A DNA stretch of 39,175 nucleotides from an uncultured Geobacteraceae bacterium. Its GTDB lineage: Bacteria > Desulfobacterota > Desulfuromonadia > Geobacterales > Pseudopelobacteraceae. The DNA lies in the NCBI GenBank assembly GCA_903852495.1, contig CAINRC010000116.1, forward strand, positions 1-39,175. The letters are read 5' to 3'. Under the pieces are notes generated by a model. The model saw nothing but the letters and a program-made list of their open reading frames with translations, did no database searches and was not told where the DNA came from. Shown one piece after another: positions 17,191 through 24,973 of this stretch (position 1 is the first letter of the stretch; every line of letters begins with the position of its first letter). Both the position numbers and the translations under genes were made by a program.

Positions 17191-17802
17191 ATGAAAACAC
17201 GGAGCTTAGCTCGTACCATGCTGGTTCTCGTTGCCCTGCTTTCGGTGCAGTGTCTGTCTGCTGCCCGGAGTGAGGCTGCCAGGGTCAAGGAATTTGACCG
17301 TTCAGGGAAGCTTGTTGTTGTGGAAAAAACGGGTGCTGATCTGATGCCCGCATACAACATAAAAAACAAGCAACCGGAAAATATTTATCCGGTGCCACGC
17401 CCCCCTTTTTCTGAGGGAGTTTTCCCTTGTTCCCAGTGTCACTCCTACATGAAGCCGAATCCGAAACGGCGGGTTCTGACCGACTACCATGAGGAAATCG
17501 TGTTGCACCACGCCGAAGGGCAGCGCTGGTGCACGGATTGCCACAACTTGTTGAACCGTGACAAGCTGCGCCTTGTTTCCGGGGAATTGATCGATTTTTC
17601 CGAGTCCTACCGTTTGTGCGGTCAGTGTCACGGCGACAAATTCCGCGACTGGAAGGTCGGCGTCCACGGTAAACGGACCGGCAACTGGAACGGAGATAAG
17701 CAGTATCTGCTCTGCGTCCACTGCCACAACCCCCATGACCCGAAGTTCAAACCATTGAAGCCGCTGTCGCCGCCGGAACGTCCGGGCAGCGCACGCCACT
17801 GA
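17191..17802 (+). CDS. Periplasmic tetraheme cytochrome c, first subunit of Cbc-type quinol oxidoreductase (CbcM-like)
   Basis: A 203-residue precursor with a signal peptide (about 1-29, hydrophobic TMLVLVALLSVQCLSA). Four hemes bind at Cys80 (CSQCH), 114 (CTDCH), 143 (CGQCH) and 175 (CVHCH). GAGG stands 5 nt before the ATG at 17191; an in-frame ATG 39 bp upstream lacks such a site and would spoil the signal peptide. It is first in an operon of cytochrome-FeS-NrfD, cytochrome-FeS-NrfD, the order described for Geobacter Cbc6 (CbcMNOPQR). A three-gene complex such as Cbc4 (CbcSTU) has the same triad, so the exact name is uncertain. Predicted role: final electron acceptor of the complex on the periplasmic side. 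Confidence 0.85.
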   Translation: MKTRSLARTMLVLVALLSVQCLSAARSEAARVKEFDRSGKLVVVEKTGADLMPAYNIKNKQPENIYPVPRPPFSEGVFPCSQCHSYMKPNPKRRVLTDYHEEIVLHHAEGQRWCTDCHNLLNRDKLRLVSGELIDFSESYRLCGQCHGDKFRDWKVGVHGKRTGNWNGDKQYLLCVHCHNPHDPKFKPLKPLSPPERPGSARH

Positions 17803-17833
17803 CCGTACCTTTACGTACCAGGAGCCTTGATCC

Positions 17834-18760
17834 ATGTCAGATAACTGCAAATGCGATGAGCACGTCCAGCACAAGTCACGCCGCAAAGTACTAAAAAGCC
17901 TGGCTGCCGGTATCGGCCTGATAGCCCTGCCCGGTAGAGAGGCATCAGCCTCGGTCTGGGAGGAGTTTTTTCAGAAACACTTCCGGGAACTCTCCAAGGA
18001 AGAGCTCAAGCAGGTCATTACACGCCTTGAAAAAAAATACAGTCAGCAGTTCGGTAAGCAGGTCAACGTTAAGGCGACTCCGCCGATCGAGGGGGTTAAA
18101 TACGGGTACGGCCTCGATCTTTCCCGCTGTATAGGCTGCCGACGCTGTGTGTACGCCTGTGTGGGGGAGAATAACCAGTCGCGTGATCCTCAGATTCACT
18201 GGATCAGGGTTATGCAGCTTGACAAGGAAAAAGGTGTCGACCTGTCCCATGCAGAACATTACTACAATCCGGCCACTGTCCCGGAAAAAGGGCATTTCTA
18301 CATGCCGGTCCAGTGCCAGCAGTGCGAGAAGCCTCCCTGCACCAAAGTCTGCCCGGTGCAGGCTACCTGGAAAGAAAACGACGGGATTGTTGTCATCGAT
18401 TACAACTGGTGCATCGGCTGCCGCTACTGCATGGCGGCCTGTCCATACGGCGCTCGCCACTTCAACTGGGGCAAGCCGGGGCTTCCGGCCAAGGATGTGA
18501 ATACAAACACCCATTATCTGGGTAACCGCCCCCGTCCCAAGGGAGTAGTGGAGAAATGCACCTTCTGCATCCAGCGGACCAGGGAGCAACCGGGCCGCTA
18601 CCCGGCATGCGAAGAGATCTGCCCGGTCGGTGCCCGCAAGTTCGGCAATCTGCTCGATCCGGAGAGTGAAATCCGCTACCTGATTGAAAACAAGCGGGTC
18701 TTTATCTTCAAGGAAGATCTCAATACGCAACCCAAATTCTTCTACTTCTACGCGACGTAA
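17834..18760 (+). CDS. Four-cluster ferredoxin-like subunit (CbcN/NrfC/HybA type), Tat-exported
   Basis: The 308-residue protein begins MSDNCKCDEHVQHKSRRKVLKSL, so the twin-arginine motif SRRKVLK (15-21) is preceded by an unusual Cys/His-rich leader. The hydrophobic stretch LAAGIGLIAL follows. Four cysteine quartets each suit a [4Fe-4S] cluster: Cys99/102/105/109, 161/164/169/173, 193/196/199/203 and 242/245/259/263. This arrangement is that of DmsB/NrfC/HybA subunits, which relay electrons between a membrane quinone site and a redox partner. CAGGAGCC precedes the ATG. It sits between the tetraheme cytochrome (31 bp) and the NrfD gene (20 bp). Confidence 0.88.
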   Translation: MSDNCKCDEHVQHKSRRKVLKSLAAGIGLIALPGREASASVWEEFFQKHFRELSKEELKQVITRLEKKYSQQFGKQVNVKATPPIEGVKYGYGLDLSRCIGCRRCVYACVGENNQSRDPQIHWIRVMQLDKEKGVDLSHAEHYYNPATVPEKGHFYMPVQCQQCEKPPCTKVCPVQATWKENDGIVVIDYNWCIGCRYCMAACPYGARHFNWGKPGLPAKDVNTNTHYLGNRPRPKGVVEKCTFCIQRTREQPGRYPACEEICPVGARKFGNLLDPESEIRYLIENKRVFIFKEDLNTQPKFFYFYAT

Positions 18761-18780
18761 CCCGTCCGCAGGGAGCGACA

Positions 18781-20088
18781 ATGAAAAATATCTGGCATTT
18801 TTTTACCGGCACTCTGATGCTGGTCTCCAAGGGGAGCAAGGCCTACTACGGCTGGGTTCTCGTTCTGCTGACCCTGATGGCGATCGGTGCCGCGGCCTAC
18901 TTCCAGCAGATGAATGAGGGTCTGATCGTTACCAACATGCGTGATCAGGTCTCCTGGGGTTTTTACATTTCCAACTTCACGTTTCTGGTCGGGGTGGCTG
19001 CTGCTGCGGTACTGCTTGTTATCCCTGCCTATGTGTACCATTGGAAGCCGATCAAGGAGATCGCCGTACTTGGAGAACTGTTGGCGGTGTCGGCGATTGT
19101 CATGTGCCTGCTCTTCGTTACGGCCGACCTCGGCCATCCGGAACGTTTCTGGCACCTTATCCCAAAGATAGGACGGCTTAATTTCCCCCAGTCGCTGCTG
19201 GCATGGGATGTGGTGGTGCTGAACACCTACCTCATCCTCAACCTGACAATAGCGGTCTACATCCTTTACAGCCTGTATTACAAGCGCACACCGAATAAGA
19301 GCTTCACTACGCCGCTGCTGCTGCTGTCGATTCCGTCTGCAATCTCGATTCACACGGTAACCGCATTTTTGTACAACGGCCTTGGCGCACGGCCATTCTG
19401 GAACTCCTCCATTCTGGTACCCCGTTTTCTCGCCTCCGCCTTCTGTTCCGGGCCGGCCTTCATGATCATCATCTTCTTTCTGGTGCGTAAATACACCAAG
19501 TTCCGGATCGACGACAAAGCCATTCAGAAGGTGGCCGAACTGATTGCCTATGCGATGTTTGTCAACCTGCTCCTGCTGGGGGCGGAACTGTTCAAAGAAT
19601 ATTACACGGCGTCAGCCCATCTGGCACCGGTGCAATACCTCTTTCAGGGACTGCATGGCCATTCGGCGCTCGTACCCTGGATCTGGACAGCGATGGTTTT
19701 CAATATTACCGCCTTTTTTCTCTTTCTGGTTCCCGATACGCGCAGAAATAATGTGACCCTGATGATCGCCTGCATTCTGGTTTTTGTCGGGGTATATATT
19801 GAGAAGGGGATGGGGCTGGTTATCCCAGGATTTATTCCGGATGTGCTGCATGAAATCTACGAGTACTCACCAACAGGAGTTGAACTGTTGGTCTCTGTGG
19901 GTATCTGGGCCACCGGGCTGTTCGTGTTTACCATGTTGCTGAGGGTGGCGATCCCGATATTGAACGGCGACTTTCATGTTGCAGATGATGGTGTAGGATC
20001 GTATATCGGCGACCAGTTGTTCCTGGTCCAGCAGGAACCAGAAGACATGGCCAAACGGGACGATTCGGGAGATGAGTACGCCGACTGA
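18781..20088 (+). CDS. NrfD/PsrC-type integral membrane subunit (CbcO-like)
   Basis: The 435-residue protein has about ten predicted membrane helices, beginning YYGWVLVLLTLMAIGAAAYF. The family pieces TADLGHPERFWHL and HTVTAFLYNGLGARPFWNSS are the conserved core of the NrfD/PsrC family, which binds menaquinol near the periplasmic face and carries no heme. The C-terminus after the last helix is a soluble acidic tail (about 395-435). It is probably the quinol-oxidising anchor for the first cytochrome/FeS pair. AGGGAG precedes the ATG. A stem-loop follows, then the second triad. Confidence 0.88.
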   Translation: MKNIWHFFTGTLMLVSKGSKAYYGWVLVLLTLMAIGAAAYFQQMNEGLIVTNMRDQVSWGFYISNFTFLVGVAAAAVLLVIPAYVYHWKPIKEIAVLGELLAVSAIVMCLLFVTADLGHPERFWHLIPKIGRLNFPQSLLAWDVVVLNTYLILNLTIAVYILYSLYYKRTPNKSFTTPLLLLSIPSAISIHTVTAFLYNGLGARPFWNSSILVPRFLASAFCSGPAFMIIIFFLVRKYTKFRIDDKAIQKVAELIAYAMFVNLLLLGAELFKEYYTASAHLAPVQYLFQGLHGHSALVPWIWTAMVFNITAFFLFLVPDTRRNNVTLMIACILVFVGVYIEKGMGLVIPGFIPDVLHEIYEYSPTGVELLVSVGIWATGLFVFTMLLRVAIPILNGDFHVADDGVGSYIGDQLFLVQQEPEDMAKRDDSGDEYAD

Positions 20089-20129
20089 CCCTGATAGCCA
20101 CTATCGTCCAATCATTTAATTACTTACAC

Positions 20130-20165
20130 CATTGGCCGAGTCTCAAAGAGGAGGCTCGGCCAATG
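20130..20165 (+). other. Intercistronic stem-loop between the two triads
   Basis: Perfect 11-bp arms CATTGGCCGAG (20130-20140) and CTCGGCCAATG (20155-20165) enclose a 14-nt loop containing AGAGGAGG. No T run follows, so it is not an intrinsic terminator. It may be an RNA processing or stability element separating the two halves of the operon. Confidence 0.6.
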
Positions 20166-20200
20166 CCCTGTTACACATCAAGCGTCAAAAAGGAGTGAGA

Positions 20201-20692
20201 GTGAAAAGTCATGTCTGGCGACCGCTGTACGTGGTCATTGCGTTAGTCGTTGGGTTACTGGTCTTCCGGTTCTTCTACGTGCCCCATGATTTCAGTTCCG
20301 GGAAACGAGGGTTCATGTATTCCTTCCACCGTATGTCAAATGAGGCGGAGTGGAAACAGCAGCCGGCAAAATACGGCACCACCGGTCGTGAAAGAATGCA
20401 CGAGTACTGCAGTGCCTGCCATGGCGCGGTGGTTAAGGTGCGCTCGGAAAACCTTCACGGCATAATCCCCTGTGAAGATTGCCACGGGCCGGCCATGAAC
20501 CACCCGGAAGCGCCTGAAAAGCTGAACATTGACCGGAGCCGTGAGCTCTGCCTGCGCTGCCATACGAACCTCCCCTATACGACGAGTGAACGTAAACGTA
20601 TCCCCGGTATTGACCCAAAAGGACATAACCCCGGCGAGCAGTGCGTCAAATGTCACAACCCTCACAATCCGAAACTGGAGGATATGAAATAA
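20201..20692 (+). CDS. Membrane-anchored tetraheme cytochrome c (CbcP-like)
   Basis: The 163-residue protein starts at a GTG (20201) with AAGGAG 5 nt upstream; the longer frame reads through the stem-loop from a TTG. An N-terminal anchor helix (8-26, LYVVIALVVGLLVFRFFYV) lacks an obvious cleavage site, so the protein is probably tethered to the inner membrane, unlike the first tetraheme subunit. Hemes bind at Cys70 (CSACH), 91 (CEDCH), 117 (CLRCH) and 148 (CVKCH). The C-terminal CVKCHNPHNPK resembles the CVHCHNPHDPK of the first tetraheme protein, pointing to a common origin. Its stop overlaps the next ATG by one base (TAATG). Confidence 0.87.
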   Translation: MKSHVWRPLYVVIALVVGLLVFRFFYVPHDFSSGKRGFMYSFHRMSNEAEWKQQPAKYGTTGRERMHEYCSACHGAVVKVRSENLHGIIPCEDCHGPAMNHPEAPEKLNIDRSRELCLRCHTNLPYTTSERKRIPGIDPKGHNPGEQCVKCHNPHNPKLEDMK

Positions 20693-21465
20693 TGGATCGA
20701 CGTGACTTTCTGAAAAAATGTGTAATGGTCGTTGCAGGTGCTTCAATCCCGCTCTCGGCCCTGACGCTGGTAGACCCCAGAAAGGTTCTGGCGGCCAACC
20801 CTGATATCCAGTGGGCTTTTCTGGTCGATACCAACAAGTGTGTCGGTTGCGGCTTCTGCGTCAAGGCGTGCAAGACTGAAAATGATATACCCTTTGATGC
20901 CAACGTTACCCGGACATGGGTGGAACGGTACGTGTACACCAAGGACGACCGCAGGTATGTGGATAGTCCCAAGGGTGCGCTCAATGGTTTTACCGAGTCA
21001 CGCATCGACCTTGGCAAGGGGGAATTCAAGGAAATTGATCCCAAAAATGTCGGTAAAGCGTTCTTTGTGCCGAAGCTCTGCAACCATTGCACGACGCCTC
21101 CCTGCACCCAGGTCTGCCCGGTCGGGGCAACCTACAAGACCGATGACGGTGTCGTACTCGTCGACCGGAAATGGTGTATCGGGTGTGGCTACTGCATTAT
21201 GGCCTGCCCGTACGCAGCCCGTTTCTTCCACCCGGTACTCAAGGTTGCCGACAAGTGCACCTTCTGCTACCACCGTCTCAGCAAAGGGCTTCAGTCGGCC
21301 TGTGTCAATGCCTGCCCCTTCGGCGCACGCAGAATGGGAAACATTCACGATCCCAACGACCCGATTACCCAGATCATCATGAACGAGCGGGTCGGGGTTC
21401 TTAAGGATGAGTTTGGAACAAAGCCCCAGGCCTTTTACATCGGTCTTGCCCAGGAGGTGCGTTAG
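20692..21465 (+). CDS. Four-cluster ferredoxin-like subunit, Tat-exported (CbcQ-like)
   Basis: A 257-residue protein with a clean twin-arginine leader MDRRDFLKKCVMVVAGASIP (RRDFLK at 3-8). Four cysteine quartets: Cys50/53/56/60, 130/133/138/142, 162/165/168/172, and 189/192/204/208. Same DmsB/NrfC/HybA fold as the first FeS subunit and plainly its paralogue (WCIGCxYCxxACPYxAR in both), but without the Cys/His-rich leader. The ATG at 20692 overlaps the cytochrome stop and has GGAG upstream. The NrfD gene starts 2 bp after its stop, so the second triad is tightly coupled. Confidence 0.9.
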   Translation: MDRRDFLKKCVMVVAGASIPLSALTLVDPRKVLAANPDIQWAFLVDTNKCVGCGFCVKACKTENDIPFDANVTRTWVERYVYTKDDRRYVDSPKGALNGFTESRIDLGKGEFKEIDPKNVGKAFFVPKLCNHCTTPPCTQVCPVGATYKTDDGVVLVDRKWCIGCGYCIMACPYAARFFHPVLKVADKCTFCYHRLSKGLQSACVNACPFGARRMGNIHDPNDPITQIIMNERVGVLKDEFGTKPQAFYIGLAQEVR

Positions 21466-21467
21466 TC

Positions 21468-22763
21468 ATGGTAGAGCAAATCGCACAACACGCTATGGAA
21501 GTCCATGGGGAAGCCTGGACAATCAAAGAACTTTTTACCCTGCCGAACGAATATATCTACTGGTCAATCCAGATCGTCATGTATCCGTTTATGACCGGCC
21601 TGGTGGCCGGGGCGTTTGTCCTCTCGTCCCTCTACCATGTCTTCGGGGTTGAAAAACTGAAGGAAATTGCACGGTTTTCGCTGGTATTCTCCTTTGCCCT
21701 GCTTCCGGTCGCCATGATGCCACTGATGCTGCATCTGCAGCAACCACTGCGCGGCATACATGTCATGTTGACGCCCCATTTCACTTCGGCAATTGCCGCT
21801 TTCGGCATCGTCTTCAGCACCTACGGCTGCATTGTGGCAACCGAACTCTGGCTGGTTTACCGTAAGCATTTTGTCCAGTCAGCGCTTGAACTAAAAGCCA
21901 AGAAGAATCCCGGTCTGGTTGATAAATTCCGCTGTCTGGTGTTCACCGCCCTGACTCTCGGAGCATGGGACATAAGCCATGAAGCCATTGAAAAGGATCA
22001 CAAGGCGTGCAAGATCATGGCTGGTATCGGTATCCCGGTGGCCTGCTTTCTGCACGGCTATGCAGGCTTCATCTTCGGTTCGGTCAAGGCGAACGCACTG
22101 TGGATGACCCCGCTCATGCCGGTTATTTTTATCTGCTCTGCGGTTGTTTCCGGAGTCGCCCTCTGTATTCTCAGCTATGTGGTGGTTCAGGAGTTCCGTA
22201 AATTTCTGGCTAAGCGGAAGTTGGCACGCTGGGCTAACGATACCGACGCACCGACTGTGGAGGAGCTTGAAGGGGCCAAGCATATGGAGGTCATGCTCTC
22301 TTCCAACTACCTGCTCTACTTCATGATCGCCGCTCTGACCCTGGAAATCCTCGACCTGATATTTCGTGGTTATACGCAGGTCAAGTCGTGGGACATCCTG
22401 CGTGAGGTCATCATGGAGCGCGACTTCGTGAAAATCTTTGTCATGCAGTACGGAATCGGCAATGTGTTGCCGTTCCTGATGATGGCGCTACCGGGTCGCA
22501 CGGTGCGTCGCACCACAATTGCCACGGTTCTGGTTTTGTTCGGCGTTTTCATGATGCGTTACAATGTTGTTATCGGCGGTCAGGCGTTTTCACTTAGTTT
22601 TGCCGGCTTCATGGATTACCATCTGCCGATAATCCCGCACAACCTTGAGACATTCAAAGAGGGTCTGGGTGGAGCCGTGACAGTCATCGCAACGCCATTT
22701 ATACTCTTCTATTTCATCAACAAATTTCTTCCGGCCTTCCTCAAGGAAGAGTCATCGCATTGA
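21468..22763 (+). CDS. NrfD/PsrC-type integral membrane subunit (CbcR-like)
   Basis: A 431-residue protein with about nine to ten predicted membrane helices. It has FxLLPVAMMPLMLHLQQPLR and HGYAGFIFGSVKANALWMTP, the quinol-site region of the NrfD family (compare the first triad's HTVTAFLYNGLGARPFWNSS). A cytoplasmic loop at about 160-180 and another at 245-270 are charged. It is the last gene of the six-gene operon. The protein is only distantly similar to the first NrfD subunit, so the two modules are not a recent duplication. Confidence 0.88.
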   Translation: MVEQIAQHAMEVHGEAWTIKELFTLPNEYIYWSIQIVMYPFMTGLVAGAFVLSSLYHVFGVEKLKEIARFSLVFSFALLPVAMMPLMLHLQQPLRGIHVMLTPHFTSAIAAFGIVFSTYGCIVATELWLVYRKHFVQSALELKAKKNPGLVDKFRCLVFTALTLGAWDISHEAIEKDHKACKIMAGIGIPVACFLHGYAGFIFGSVKANALWMTPLMPVIFICSAVVSGVALCILSYVVVQEFRKFLAKRKLARWANDTDAPTVEELEGAKHMEVMLSSNYLLYFMIAALTLEILDLIFRGYTQVKSWDILREVIMERDFVKIFVMQYGIGNVLPFLMMALPGRTVRRTTIATVLVLFGVFMMRYNVVIGGQAFSLSFAGFMDYHLPIIPHNLETFKEGLGGAVTVIATPFILFYFINKFLPAFLKEESSH

Positions 22764-22816
22764 GTTATTTCTTGCAGAACATGCGGAAATGCACATAACG
22801 TCAGGAATATGGGTAG

Positions 22817-22842
22817 AAGGCCGGCTGTAAAAAGCCGGCCTT
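22817..22842 (+). terminator. Stem-loop after the six-gene operon, probable weak terminator
   Basis: AAGGCCGGCT (22817-22826) pairs with AGCCGGCCTT (22833-22842) across a 6-nt loop. Only TTTACT follows, so termination is likely partial and the DUF2339-like gene 21 bp on may receive read-through. Confidence 0.6.
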
Positions 22843-22863
22843 TACTGTAAGGGGGTTCGCACT

Positions 22864-24687
22864 ATGTCAACGGAAGACCACACTCTTGAGGATAGGGAAA
22901 AGGAACTTGCTAACCGGATACAGATGCTGGAAAAGCAGCTGGACCGCCTCAGTTCGCGCATCAGTGACGAGCCTGCCCCTCCGGCCGCAGAAGCGGTACC
23001 CAAACCGGAACCACCTCGTGCCAAGGTCTATTCAGAAGAGGATATGCCTGAACTCTCGGAAGAGGTGCTCGGCTGGGCCACCAGGAATGCGGTTCTGCCG
23101 AGGCTTGCAACGGTCTGCTTTCTCATGGTTATTGCGCTTATCCTCCGGACCATTACCGACAGCGGTCTTGTCGGCAAACTGCCCGGATCAGGCATCGGCA
23201 TGGGATACGCGGCAGCACTGATGATCTTCGCCTGGTACAAGTATGCCAAAGAAAGTCCGCTTGCCCCGGTTTTTGCTGCCTGCGGCGTTGTGCTCATGTC
23301 GTCGATCGTGGTGGAAACGCACGCCCATTTTAAATCTCTCCCGCTGGTGCCGGCATATCTGACGCTGATGGCAACCGGTTTTGCCATGGCATTTATGAGC
23401 CGCCGTTTCAACGCCTTTGTCCCGATTTCCGTCGGGGTACTCGGCATGTGTTTTGCCGGAGCGGCCATTGATTATCCGCATCCATTTTTTCCCTACCTAT
23501 CACTGGTACTGTTCACCGCCAACGTACTCGGTTACTTTGCGGCACAACTGAAACGCTGCTCCTGGCTCCGCTGGTCGGTGCTGATTGTTACAATGCTCAT
23601 GATTCTCATGTGGGGCATCAGGTTGGCCCTTCTGTTGCCCAAAGGAGAAGCGATACCTCCTGAACTTGCTGCAACCTGGTTCCTCCCGGTGCTGGCACTG
23701 TTTTTCCTCTGTTTTATCGTCCTGTCGCTGTTTGGCATCATTAGCGGCGGTGATCGTAAAATATCCAGATTCGATTTCAGTCTGCCGACCCTTAACGTCC
23801 TCTGGGCATTTACCCTGGCCAACCACGTGGCCGGAGCAGCGCACATGAACGTCAAGCTTCTCGGCGTAATCGGGCTGCTTGGAGCTGTTGTCCTCCTGTG
23901 CATGACATTCTGGTGCGCACGCCGCGGTGTTGAAGGAGCACCCGGTACCAACACCTTCGCTTTCGCCGGCGGCACTCTTCTCGCTCTGGCACTGCCGGCG
24001 GCAACAGGTGCCTTTGCTATCTCACTGCCGGTTATATCGCTGGTGGCCATCACCATGGCAATTATTTCCCGTGTCTGGGAGAACGGCGGCTTACGGGCTA
24101 CCTCCTACCTGATGAATATTTACGCCTGCGTTGCGCTTGCACTGATGCTGCGCGGCGACGGTTCGGGGGCGACGGACCCGCTCAATATGCTCCCCGCAGG
24201 CCTTCTGGCGTTCATCTCCATATATCATTACCAGTGGTGCCGGTGGTGGCCTGCCCCGGAGAAATCAGCCCTTTTTGATACCTTTGACCGCAATGACCGG
24301 AGTGCCGCCCTGCTGCTGCTGGGGGGGCTGGCCAGTGGTTTCTTCATGGTCAGGATCGGGCTTTCTCAGGCGATGCAGTACATACCACAACAGATGCAGC
24401 GGGATACATTCAGCTCAGGCCAGTCGGTACTTATCAACGTAGCAGCCATCGTCCTTATTGTGATCGCCTACCTGCGGCGGGACAAGGAGCTGCGCAATGT
24501 GGCCGTTCTGGTTACGGTCGTCGGAGCAGTAAAAGTATTTCTATACGATCTGCTTGGCGTTCACGGTCTGCCGCTTGTGTTCAGTATTTTCTCCTTCGGG
24601 ACGGCTGCTGCCATTGAGTCAATTGCCCTGAGTAAATGGCAGAAGCAGACGCCAAAAGCAGACAAGGAAGTGGAGGAGGAAGTGTAG
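22864..24687 (+). CDS. DUF2339-like polytopic membrane protein
   Basis: The 607-residue protein starts with a soluble coiled coil (about 8-40, heptads in LANRIQMLEKQLDRL), then a Pro/Glu-rich linker, then about sixteen or more hydrophobic helices from residue 80 to 590. This layout is that of DUF2339-type membrane proteins, whose function is unknown. No catalytic motif or heme site is visible. It follows the six-gene operon after a weak hairpin, with GGGGG near the start, so it may be partly co-transcribed. The last residues are acidic (DKEVEEEV). Confidence 0.7.
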   Translation: MSTEDHTLEDREKELANRIQMLEKQLDRLSSRISDEPAPPAAEAVPKPEPPRAKVYSEEDMPELSEEVLGWATRNAVLPRLATVCFLMVIALILRTITDSGLVGKLPGSGIGMGYAAALMIFAWYKYAKESPLAPVFAACGVVLMSSIVVETHAHFKSLPLVPAYLTLMATGFAMAFMSRRFNAFVPISVGVLGMCFAGAAIDYPHPFFPYLSLVLFTANVLGYFAAQLKRCSWLRWSVLIVTMLMILMWGIRLALLLPKGEAIPPELAATWFLPVLALFFLCFIVLSLFGIISGGDRKISRFDFSLPTLNVLWAFTLANHVAGAAHMNVKLLGVIGLLGAVVLLCMTFWCARRGVEGAPGTNTFAFAGGTLLALALPAATGAFAISLPVISLVAITMAIISRVWENGGLRATSYLMNIYACVALALMLRGDGSGATDPLNMLPAGLLAFISIYHYQWCRWWPAPEKSALFDTFDRNDRSAALLLLGGLASGFFMVRIGLSQAMQYIPQQMQRDTFSSGQSVLINVAAIVLIVIAYLRRDKELRNVAVLVTVVGAVKVFLYDLLGVHGLPLVFSIFSFGTAAAIESIALSKWQKQTPKADKEVEEEV

Positions 24688-24800
24688 TGCGGTCCCAGGA
24701 AATGCAGATTCTGGGAGGTTCAGCCGAAAAGGTCGCGCCACACGTCAGTGCAGAAAAAGCATGTTGACCCTGAGAACGTAACTACTGAAAAGCTGTTCAA

Positions 24801-24825
24801 CACGGAGGCACAGAGGGCACAGAGA
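24801..24825 (+). repeat. Third copy of the CACNGAGR repeat
   Basis: CACGGAGG, CACAGAGG, one extra G, then CACAGAGA. Same octamer family as 4937-5067, here as a single copy inside the 286-bp gap between convergent genes. It is followed by AAAACC, as the copy at 4937 is followed by AAACC. Confidence 0.65.
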
Positions 24826-24882
24826 AAACCTTAAAGAGAAGCGAGCCGTTAGCTAAAACAAAGCCAGTTCGTATGGTTCACG

Positions 24883-24917
24883 AAAAAAAGGATGCCGCAT
24901 ACCGGCATCCTTTTTTT
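24883..24917. terminator. Bidirectional rho-independent terminator
   Basis: AAAAAAAGGATGCCG (24883-24897) pairs with its complement at 24903-24917 around a 5-nt loop CATAC. A7 and T7 tracts flank the GC stem, so it works for the plus-strand DUF2339-like gene and the minus-strand CbcL-like gene. Confidence 0.9.
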
Positions 24918-24973
24918 ATTCAAGGGGTGCAGAGAGGGGGGGTGAGTCCCCTCTCTTTATTCAGTCCAGCGGA

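Noticed and set aside
16878..17369. Minus-strand frame of 163 codons over the operon control region
   Set aside because: It crosses a good promoter and the start of the tetraheme gene on the other strand and shows no family features or Shine-Dalgarno.
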